A stretch of 11,379 bases of DNA from Chromera velia (taxonomy: Eukaryota > Sar > Chromeraceae), in contig JAHBMJ010000302.1 in NCBI GenBank assembly GCA_018398765.1, positions 39,683-51,061 on the forward strand, given 5' to 3'. A program made the translations under genes and the position numbers. Under the pieces are notes generated by a model that was not told where the DNA came from, ran no database searches, and was given only the letters and a program-made list of their open reading frames with translations. Position 1 is the first letter of the stretch. Each line of letters starts with the position of its first letter. Below, piece after piece: positions 1 through 6,918 of this stretch.

Positions 1-150
1 ACACGCAGAGAGAGGGGGGGGGGGATAGGGATAGGGAAAGGCAGACAGACTTACAGAGAGGGAAGAGAAAGGGCAAGGGAGAGGGAGAGAGGGAGAGGGA
101 GACAGAGAGAGGGGTGGGCGGGGTGGGGTGGGGGGGTGGGGGTGGGGGGA
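1..150. repeat. Purine-rich low-complexity tract
   Basis: Almost pure G and A on the plus strand, with GAGAGG, GGGATA and runs of up to about ten G. It is the left edge of the window and has no coding signal. The GGGATA repeats are not a telomere repeat, because there are only two in tandem. It lies downstream of the 3' end of the minus-strand propeller gene. Confidence 0.8.
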
Positions 151-222
151 ACAGCACGTTACATCAGATAAAGAAGAAATGCTTCTCAACGTGTACTCAG
201 TTGCAGTTCACAAAGTGTGTCT

Positions 223-243
223 TCTCTCTCTCTCTCTCTCTCT
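223..243. repeat. (CT)n dinucleotide microsatellite
   Basis: About ten CT units in tandem followed by a T-rich stretch. It lies between the window edge and the stop codon of the minus-strand gene, so it is probably in that gene's 3' untranslated region or just beyond it. Nothing else is recognisable in bases 151-359. Confidence 0.8.
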
Positions 244-359
244 TTTCTTTGTGATCCATTCCGTTCCCACATGCACCATGTCCGGCTTCTCTCTGTGCGA
301 ATCCAGGACGGCTGCATGGTCCCATCAACCTTCAATAAATGCAGAAGTAAACCGACTGA

Positions 360-1829
360 TCAAGGTTCACTTGCACCGATCTGGCTTTCACCCTCTTCTG
401 GTACTGGAGCTAAAATTGGTTGGTTCTCACGGTTACTCGCTGAACCTCTCCCCCTCGCCCCTTTGTTGCATATTCTGCCCATCGACAAAGTCGACCCCAC
501 CCTTCCCTCTTCAGAGGCAGCAGCGCTCGACGTGTCACAGAATCGGAAGAAGGCCCACACAACAGCGGCACATGCACACACAAAGAGAATCAAGAATACA
601 AGACACCAGACGTACAGTGGGGCGCCCAGCAGAGTGGGCTGTCTCAGTCTGTGGCTGGTGTCTTCCGACCAGAGCCTAATGTCGCTCCACATGCGCGCAC
701 TTGCACTTTTGCCGTGCTCAACGTGGTGGGAAACTGTCTTGACATCACCAACGCTGGAGGGAAGGGGACAAGCAGGCTGGCCGAAGCCGTGTAGTGCGTT
801 ATTTCTGAGGCGCTTGGCACAGACGATGTTTCCGTCATCGGAGCACATGAACACCTCTTTATCTCCCCCCCCCCCGGAAAGAGGAACTATCGCTAGGCCC
901 TCTGGGTCCTCTAGGCCGAGCTCTGTGTCGACTACTGTGACCGTCTTCTCATCGCTCTCTGCAAACGGATCAATGCGGAGAACGAGGTGTGCAGGTTGGG
1001 GGGAACCGGAGCCGGGTCGCTCGGCGAGGGCGAAAAGGCCGCCCTCTGAGAAACTGAGTGCCGACCCATGGAGACTGTGCTCGTGAAGGAGTTTAGTAAG
1101 AGGGGTGACGTGGGGATGGTCAGTCACCTGTCGAAGGGACACGTCTAGATAGCCTTGAGGGTTCTCGACTGCCCCTGTCTCCTGTCCTTTAGGGGGGAGT
1201 TTGTAGATATACAGATCTGCAGTAGCCTCGCTGGATGCGTAGAACAAGCCAGAGGCAAGAAAAGCATCATCATCTCCCGACTCCGGGGTCTCCCCGGTCT
1301 TGGAGGGGACGAAGGCGAGTCCCTCCAGTCCCATGTTTGCACTTTCAGAGGGGAAGTCCTCCAAGACAAAACGTCTCTCGAGCCGTCCCGTCTCCCAGTT
1401 GTACTCCAAAATACTGCAGGGATACGATTCGACCCCGATATACAGATGGGAACTTGCAGAGTGCGTTTTCGTGACTGCCTCCAGGTCCATGAAAGTGCCT
1501 GTTTCGTAATTTTTAAGTGTTTGGTCCACCGTGGCCTCGTGTGTCTGCCTGTTGAATTCGATCACCGAACCCTGCAAAAAGGATACACGATTCACGGTCA
1601 AGTGTTGTTTCCATAAACAGCGAGTATCGTTTGAACGACCCCCACCTACCGAGTCCGACACGATATAGATGACCCGACTGTCTGCCCAGAGGCCGGAGGG
1701 TTCCATTGAGGGCCCGATCCGATCAAGAGTCATGCAACAAGGCGAAGTTCCACTGCACACTCCTAGGAGAGTGGCAGCAAAGAGGAGACAGCCACTGATG
1801 CTCATGGCTGCTGTTCTCAGTCCACTCAT
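360..1829 (-). CDS. Membrane-anchored beta-propeller protein, SdiA-regulated/phytase-like type
   Basis: Intronless reading frame of 489 residues. I chose the ATG at 1829 because a signal peptide follows directly (residues 1 to about 27, hydrophobic core GCLLFAATLLGVCSG) and A is at -3. In-frame ATGs at 1898 (longer) and 1805 (shorter, also with a signal peptide) remain possible. The body, residues 30-395, has blade motifs of the SdiA-regulated/phytase-like esterase propeller families: PSGLWADSRVIYIVSDS near 45-60, DLEAV at 115-119, NMGLEGLAFVP at 165-175, GGLFALAERPGS near 263, LEDPEGLAIVP at 306-316, then VFMCSDDGN. One transmembrane helix follows at about 405-428 (YVWCLVFLILFVCACAAVVW), then a 60-residue Arg/Ser-rich tail. 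The predicted topology is type I: propeller in the lumen or outside the cell, tail in the cytosol. An NDT glycosylation site lies near residue 67. In these families the propeller binds or hydrolyses small ligands; substrate and activity here are unknown. An 11-base C run (plus strand, 875-885) encodes the SGGGGD stretch. The gene is divergent from the VTT gene. Confidence 0.85.
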   Translation of the reverse strand: MSGLRTAAMSISGCLLFAATLLGVCSGTSPCCMTLDRIGPSMEPSGLWADSRVIYIVSDSVGGGRSNDTRCLWKQHLTVNRVSFLQGSVIEFNRQTHEATVDQTLKNYETGTFMDLEAVTKTHSASSHLYIGVESYPCSILEYNWETGRLERRFVLEDFPSESANMGLEGLAFVPSKTGETPESGDDDAFLASGLFYASSEATADLYIYKLPPKGQETGAVENPQGYLDVSLRQVTDHPHVTPLTKLLHEHSLHGSALSFSEGGLFALAERPGSGSPQPAHLVLRIDPFAESDEKTVTVVDTELGLEDPEGLAIVPLSGGGGDKEVFMCSDDGNIVCAKRLRNNALHGFGQPACPLPSSVGDVKTVSHHVEHGKSASARMWSDIRLWSEDTSHRLRQPTLLGAPLYVWCLVFLILFVCACAAVVWAFFRFCDTSSAAASEEGRVGSTLSMGRICNKGARGRGSASNRENQPILAPVPEEGESQIGASEP

Positions 1830-1893
1830 TTTTTGGAAAGCAGCAACTATGTACAGACCACTTCCAGTGGGTACTCTATGGGTGCTCTCGATC

Positions 1894-1901
1894 TGCATGC
1901 A
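1894..1901. promoter_or_regulatory. TGCATGCA palindrome
   Basis: Perfect 8-base palindrome 65 bases upstream of the propeller gene's chosen ATG. TGCATGCA/GCATGC is a known binding word of ApiAP2 transcription factors in apicomplexans. Its role here is inferred from position and from enrichment across the window. Confidence 0.45.
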
Positions 1902-2021
1902 CACCCTCTGGAATATTTTGGAATTGAAGAAAGTCTGTGGACACTGGACATCTGATGGACATCTGTGCCAGGAGGCCCGCAATTAATGACTGCATGTCTT
2001 TTGATCATTTCTGATATTTTC

Positions 2022-2043
2022 TGATCGATCAATCATGCATGCA
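2022..2043. promoter_or_regulatory. Paired palindromes TGATCGATCA and TGCATGCA
   Basis: Two perfect palindromes separated by four bases, at 2022-2031 and 2036-2043, near the middle of the divergent promoter. The spacing and location fit a composite regulatory site for either gene, but no binding evidence is available. Confidence 0.4.
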
Positions 2044-2392
2044 GATTCGATCAGCGACTGCAGCAGCAACACGTACTGCTCGCGGACGCAACCGGCTCCT
2101 TTTATTATTAAGAGTCCTTTATGTAGCTCCAGAATATTTTCGCTCACACTCAGTGTGCGACAGACTGGCACAAATTTTTTGTAGGTCCCTGTTCGAACTG
2201 CCAATATATTAATATTATCGTCGAAGAGATTCGAAGACGGCCTTCCGATGCTTGAATCGCTCTGAATGAAGGCACGGCAGAGTCCGACAGACACGATCTG
2301 AAAAAAATATATCACAGGATCCAAATGCAACTGGCGGAAGGCTTCTAACGGGAGTGTTTGTGGGCATTGCGCGACGGCGACCGCTTCCAAAG

Positions 2393-3918
2393 ATGAGCAA
2401 CAGCCGAGTCGCTCCTCAAGAGGGAGGAGTCCAACAAAGTCTCCTGGCAGAGAGCGGTGAAGCTGAAAGTGAAGACACTCCCTGCTCGGAACAGGAGGAA
2501 GATGAACGAATATGCACTCCAGACAGGATCGCAGTTTTGGTCATTCTTGTAGTCATTGTTTCGTGTGTGGTGGCAGATTCGATCTGTTGCGGGAATTTGC
2601 TTCAGTTTGCAAAAGATCTCACCCACTGGGTTTCTTCTGCTGGGATTCTGGGGGTCGTCCTGTGTGCAGGAGTACGCGCGATGTGCATCGTGCTCTTTCT
2701 TCCAGCATGGCCTGTGCTTCTGGCCGCTGCTGCAGCTTTCAGTAAGGAGTACGGACAGCTGACAGGTGGGGAGATCTGCATCACAGAAATCGTTTCAGAA
2801 AGATAGGCGATTGCTCACAGAGCAAGACATGTCTGTCTTCAGATTGAAATGCTCGCTTGCTCCGACTTTCATGTGTGTCGCAGCCTTCTTTGTTTCTTCG
2901 GCATCGGTCTTTGCTGCGGACGTTGTCGCCACACAACTGGTAGGTGAAGGGGGGAAATCGGGGAGAATGCCGAGGTATGCAACAGACTGGATTTGTGCTT
3001 TTTCTCCGACTTCCAGCTTGACAGGCAAGCGAATCTAGAGGACGGGAGGAGAGGGCAGTGGGCAGAAAGGAACCGGAGTGAAAAACAGACAGAAAGAGGG
3101 GACTAAGCATACGGAGAGCCGGAGACGGACAATGAGGTTGGAAGAGGTTTACTAGAACGGTCAAACGAAACAAAGATGACAACACTCAAAACGATAATCA
3201 AGGAAAGATTAGATACATGCTTTGGTTTCTGGAGGGAGAGAGAGAGAGCAAGAGTATGCCATGGACGAGGGCCTGTCAGAGTCCCGGCAAAGGTATTTCT
3301 ACCGCCCCCCCTCTTTATTGGCTGTCTTTCCTCTTTCCTTAAAGTCCCGGAATTTTCTTTTTTTCGTTTTGCAGATGTTCTTCATAGGCCGCTTCATGCT
3401 GGAGCGCCCAATGAGGAGACTAATGAAAAAGAACGCCACTTTGTACTGGTCAGTGAAGATTTGTGTGTAAGTCACATCCTCTTCTGGATTGATTTTATGT
3501 CTAAATGACTGAAGAAGATCGCAATTCTGTAGCTGTTGAAAGCAGAAAGGAGGGTCCTTCCCTCTCAGTGTATCCCTTCCTCACTCTCTTTCTCTCTGCC
3601 GTCTGCTCCCCCTCTTGTGCTGTCTACCTGCCTAGCTGCTTGTATGCGTGCCACTTTATGGTCTTTCGGGCTCTCATCTTCCTTCATTCCCTTCCTCTCA
3701 CCCTCATATTCCCTCCCCCGGATTTCTTTCTTTCAGGCTTGACAAGGCGATCGAGCATAAGGGACTGCGCATTTGTTTTTTGGCCCGTATGAATCCGGAA
3801 TTTATTACTGTGGCTTCGTACGGATTTGGGGCAACACACATCCAGTCAGTCAGCCTCTTTTCTCTCGCCACATGCCCATCCCTCTCTGTCGCGCTCCTCC
3901 AACATCTTGTGGTCCCTT

Positions 3919-3953
<35 letters not shown>

Positions 3954-3969
3954 GAAGAAGAAACATATA

Positions 3970-4003
<34 letters not shown>

Positions 4004-6046
4004 GTTTCTTTCTTTCTTTCTTTTCTCTCTCTCTTTCTTTCTTTCTTTCCTTCCTTCCTTCCTTCCTTTCTTTCTTTCTTTCTTTCTTTCTTTTGGTCTG
4101 TTATGTACATGAAGAAAAGAAGGGAGAAGAAGAAACATACAGCCTGTCTGTCTGTCTGTCTGTCTCTGTCTCTGTCTGTCTCTGCCTGTCTCTGTCTCTG
4201 TCTGTCTCTGTCTGTCTTTGTCTGTCTCTGTCTCTGTTCTGTCTGTCTCTGTCTGTCTGTCTCTGTCTGTCTCTGTCTGTCTCTGTCTGTCTCTGTCTGT
4301 CTATCTGTCTGTCTGTTTGGAAGAAAGAAAGCGAAAAAGTAAAGACGATATAAGTCTGTCTGTCTGTCTGTTTTTTCCTCTCTTGCTTGTCGCTCTGTCT
4401 CTGTGTGTCTCGAGAATCTCCGACCCTCTTTCTAGCACTCTCGATCCTTGTACATCCCTCCCCGTAACACCAAACTGTTGGGCGCTGCATGTGAGGGGGG
4501 AGTGGTCAGCTGTTGGGGCGCGTTTGGTTGATCAGTAGAATGTAGAAAGGATCGGCGTAGAGGGAGAAGAGGACCATGTGACGTCTTTTTTTTATGAACG
4601 TCCGGTGGCGTCGTTCGGACGCTGAACGAGGAACGGAGAGCTTCATGCATGCAGTTGCCGCCTTCTCCCCTTGCGAACACACATGTGGATGTGCGACAGA
4701 ACGACGCAGTGCTTTGCTTTGTCTGACCTTTCAGATCGAACAATGAACACTTCTGTGCCTGAACTGAAAACTGAAGGCGCTCTGCAGTGAAACTGGGGTT
4801 TTGTTCGGGCCTCGCATTCTTCGCTTTACACTGTTCTCTCATCGATTTTGCCTTCACTCTTTGCCCATAACTGCAGCTGGAGCGACTACACGATAGGAAC
4901 GTTGGGAGACCTCGTTGGCGTGTTTGGATACTCGTACATCGGGGTTGTGCTGGGGGGGGGGCATGCAAAACCTGGGGAGGGGTCGGGACGTCAAAGCGCC
5001 GCCATGGTCGGTCCGTCTCTTTTTTGGTTTTGTTCTTTTTGTGGAAGTATACATCGAGCTCTGATGATTTTGTCGCTGTATGTTTCTCCTTATGGTCGAA
5101 TCATCGGTCTGTGGATGGTTGGCTGCTTTCTTGCCCTTCTCCAGCTGCTTTCATTGTCAATCGTTTCTCGTATTGGGAGGCTGTTCGAGGTCCTGTCCTT
5201 GCCTTTCAATGACACAGAGCTGCTTCGAATCCAAGAAAAGAAGTGTGGCCTGCTCGCCTGGCTGACAGGTCGCTTGCACGCGTCATGAGGTGCAGAACTT
5301 CCTCCTCTCATATCTTCCTCCCTCGCTTCTTCCCCTGTTCATGTTACGTTCCCCTCCTCGCACAGGTCAAATGGATAGTTCTGGGTGCCTCTGTCCTGAT
5401 CACCGTCGTTCTTGTGATTCTGATCACACATCAAGTGAAGAAGGAAATGGAGGTTTGTGAGTGTCCGCGTGCATCTTCCCTCCATTATATTTTTTAGTCT
5501 CCCTAGCGGGATGTGGGAATGCTTCTGCTAGAGAAGCGTGTCAGACATAAGATGGCTTTCCCAGAAAGTATCAAAACGACAAAACGAGCATTGCGCCGGT
5601 CTCACTCTAACTGTTTTGAGTTGTATTTCGCTTATTTTTCTTTTCATCCGATGATCTCTGTGGTGTTTGCTGTCTTCCTTCACGGCCATGGAGGAGCAAC
5701 GCAGATTTCTTTTCCTCCATTCGCTTTTTGTGCCCGTGCATTTTCTCCATCGGCTGGCTGTCTCCTCGATGATCCATGTCCCTGTTGCTCATTTATCCTT
5801 ACGCTCTCTCTCTTCTTCAATCCGCAGGTGATCGCACTGGAGGAGAGGCAAAGGACACACGCGAACTTGGGGGCTCTAGCCGACAGCGGCACAACGGAAG
5901 ACAGTAGGGAACAAGCAGGGGGTGCAGGCGTGGAAGCAGCAGAAGATGGACGTGCACCTTCTGGGCGGCAGCCGCAGCCGCAGGGTGATCGGACGTCGGC
6001 AGAGAACGGGGGCGGAGCAGGTGACCAAGTCAACGGATCAAGCTAA
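2393..6046 (+). CDS. VTT-domain (SNARE-associated Golgi, TVP38/TMEM64-like) membrane protein, seven exons
   Basis: Reconstructed exons: 2393-2741, 2884-2939, 3375-3466, 3737-3844, 4877-5006, 5366-5452 and 5828-6046. They join in phase to 1041 bases, giving 346 residues plus TAA. All introns are GT-AG. The ATG at 2393 is the first in this frame and has A at -3. The order is: acidic N-terminus (1-43), a first helix (about 45-62), [10 protein letters not shown] at 101-110, [15 protein letters not shown] at 128-142 (the conserved Gly-Arg end of the VTT helix), [20 protein letters not shown] at 169-188 (the family's 'LLRLxP' segment), [20 protein letters not shown] at 193-212, a last helix [19 protein letters not shown] at 248-266, and a charged tail. 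The spacing from FLP to GR is 40 residues, which by my recollection equals plant TVP38-like proteins. The family works in Golgi/ER membranes, and relatives TMEM41B and VMP1 scramble lipids. The exon 5 donor (ATG|GTCGGT) is weak and is the least certain boundary. The 72-residue final exon is hydrophilic and Gly/Gln-rich. Confidence 0.87.
2742..2883 (+). other. Intron 1 of the VTT gene, with an in-phase alternative acceptor
   Basis: The donor is A|GTAAGG (strong) and the acceptor GTCGCAG. A second acceptor, TCACAG ending at 2820, lies exactly 63 bases upstream in the same phase; using it would add 21 residues between the two halves of the VTT core. I prefer 2884 because it restores the family's spacing. 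A further donor (CAG|GTGGGG at 2766) has the same phase. Confidence 0.6.
2940..3374 (+). other. Intron 2 of the VTT gene
   Basis: The donor is CTG|GTAGGT and the acceptor is preceded by a strong T-rich tract ending in TTTTGCAG. The interior is purine-rich around 3030-3130 with GA repeats near 3235. No RNA gene or coding segment is recognisable. Confidence 0.7.
3467..3736 (+). other. Intron 3 of the VTT gene
   Basis: The donor GTAAGT is a full consensus and the acceptor TTTCTTTCTTTCAG follows a long pyrimidine tract. The phase, with two bases carried over, joins GT to G to make Val before LDKAIEHK. Nothing else is recognisable. Confidence 0.75.
3919..4371. repeat. Compound TCTG/TTTC/TTCC microsatellite
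   Basis: Blocks in order: (TCTG)n 3919-3954; a 17-base linker 3954-3970; (TCTG)n 3971-4003; TTTC and TTCC repeats 4006-4094; unique sequence with a second copy of the linker at 4126-4142; TCTG and TCTCTG mixtures 4143-4318; a purine-rich spacer 4319-4353; then TCTG units to 4371. All of it lies inside intron 4. On the minus strand it reads as TDRQ repeats, which is not taken as coding. Confidence 0.9.
4646..4653. promoter_or_regulatory. TGCATGCA palindrome in intron 4
   Basis: Perfect copy of the ApiAP2-type word inside intron 4, about 220 bases before exon 5. Function unknown. Confidence 0.3.
5007..5365 (+). other. Intron 5 of the VTT gene, open in the exon 5 frame
   Basis: The acceptor (CCTCGCACAG at 5365) follows a strong pyrimidine tract from about 5300. 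The donor GTCGGT is weak. Other in-phase donors are 4944 and 4947 (both GTTGTG-like) and 5190 (GAG|GTCCTG). If the intron is retained, the exon 5 frame stays open for 93 more codons to a TGA at 5286-5288. Confidence 0.5.
5453..5827 (+). other. Intron 6 of the VTT gene
   Basis: The donor is GAG|GTTTGT and the acceptor TTCTTCAATCCGCAG. Both flanking exons are phase 0, giving KKEME followed by VIALEERQR, a continuous charged helix after the last membrane span as in plant relatives. No other feature is recognisable. Confidence 0.75.
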
Positions 6047-6068
6047 CATTTGTTGGAGTCTGAGGGCA

Positions 6069-6076
6069 TGCATGCA
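6069..6076. promoter_or_regulatory. TGCATGCA palindrome after the VTT gene
   Basis: Perfect copy, part of the longer GCATGCATGCAT, 23 bases after the VTT stop codon and so probably in its 3' untranslated region. Function unknown. Confidence 0.3.
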
Positions 6077-6416
6077 TTGCTTCTGTCTCTTGTAGGATTG
6101 GCTTGCGTTGACACCAGCGATTTTCCTTAGGATTTTCCGCGGGTTTACTCTAATTACTTTCAATTACTCTAATATAATTTGCTTTAAATTGCTAGTTAAA
6201 CTGCTTAGCTAAATTACTTTAAGCTACTCAACTGGAGTGCTGAAAATTGCTACTAAAATTGCAGGGTAAATAAACTAGTAGATAAACTAGTAAATAAAGT
6301 TTAATTAATAAGCATTTAACCTAAATGTGATACCTAGTGAACTACAATCTGCCTTGCATATCGTGACTTGCCGAATCTTATAGACGCCTTCTATGGGCCG
6401 ATGGCGATGACGTATA

Positions 6417-6606
6417 ATCATGATGATGATGATACGTAAAATAGAAGATGCCACTAGACTCGAGTGACTAGAAATGCCAGTGTTAATTTTAAATTGGAAT
6501 TTGAGAAATTGATTTCCTAATTAGAAATCACATACGTTTTAAATTTAGAAATCAATTAGAGCATCATCCTAGGTATCATCTATAAAATATCATCATTATC
6601 ATCATC
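6417..6606. repeat. Imperfect inverted repeat with GATGAT/ATCATC arms
   Basis: The left arm, 6417-6452, ends in AGAAGATGCC. The right arm, 6572-6606, begins GGTATCATCT. The reverse complement of the right arm matches the left at roughly three bases in four. The arms flank about 120 bases of AT-rich sequence. This is MITE-like in shape, but most of the match is trinucleotide repeat. Confidence 0.3.
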
Positions 6607-6918
6607 TTGCAGCGTGACCTAGAGGCTAGAGCGTGACACTCGTCCTATTTTTAGACTTTTATATTAGCGTTCGCCGTTTGCCATTGATGATAACATACGA
6701 GGCAGTTCGGCTAGCAGTTCGGTTGTGATGATGATGATCTCTTTCCTCTTCAAACTGTTAAAGTCGCGAGCACTGACCAGATTGGTCCTTTTTCGAATTT
6801 CTTACTCGTTCTGTGATGGGACTTCGACTTGAAAAACGTATCCCTCGTTTCTTAGACAGTCTCCAACCAGCATAGACCTGTTCTTGCATCTGTTGTGCCC
6901 TGACTAGTCTCATTCCCG

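Larger units (their letters stand above)
1830..2392. promoter_or_regulatory. Divergent intergenic promoter region
   Basis: 563 bases lie between the ATGs of two genes that point away from each other, so both promoters must be here. It contains TGCATGCA at 1894-1901 and 2036-2043, the perfect palindrome TGATCGATCA at 2022-2031, a repeated TTTCTGAT upstream of it, and AT-rich stretches near 2200-2215 and 2300-2312. No TATA box or transcription start can be placed confidently. The ATG at 1898 on the minus strand lies within the first TGCATGCA. Confidence 0.6.
3845..4876 (+). other. Intron 4 of the VTT gene (1032 bases)
   Basis: The donor is CCA|GTCAGT and the acceptor TAACTGCAG. Exons 4 and 5 join within a His codon (CA plus C), which keeps ATHIHWSDY in register with the family. 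The left half is a compound microsatellite. The right half, 4440-4876, is unique sequence with a TGCATGCA at 4646-4653 and no recognisable gene. Confidence 0.75.
6047..6918. other. AT-rich gene-free island
   Basis: No supportable gene. Bases 6130-6700 are clearly richer in A and T than the rest of the window. Several short words recur: AATTACT, AAATTGCT and TAAACTAGTA, the last at 6271-6280 and 6283-6292. AATAAA occurs at 6269-6274 and 6293-6298 and could serve the VTT gene's 3' end. TGCATGCA lies at 6069-6076, just after the VTT stop codon. GCAGTTCGG is directly repeated near 6702 and 6715. The island may be a mobile-element remnant or the 5' part of the unit that carries the next reading frame. 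Confidence 0.5.

Noticed and set aside
20-45. Telomere repeat (GGGATA units)
   Set aside because: There are only two tandem units within general purine-rich low-complexity sequence.
217-1086. 289-residue plus-strand open frame
   Set aside because: It lies antisense to the propeller gene, whose motifs, signal peptide and membrane helix are coherent. The plus frame has no family features and begins in CT-repeat sequence.
3919-4371. CRISPR array
   Set aside because: The repeats are 4-base microsatellite units without spacers, and the sequence is an intron of a eukaryotic gene.
3704-4490. Minus-strand frames rich in TDRQ and KERK repeats
   Set aside because: They are readings of the TCTG and TTTC microsatellites inside intron 4. 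No unique coding sequence supports them.
5218-5268. Small extra exon of the VTT gene (encoding [16 protein letters not shown])
   Set aside because: It has a plausible acceptor and a CAG|GTCGCT donor, but its end phase does not match the well-supported exon starting at 5366.
6612-6645. tRNA gene
   Set aside because: Only a D-arm-like and A-box-like stretch is present. No anticodon stem, T-arm or acceptor stem pairing follows.
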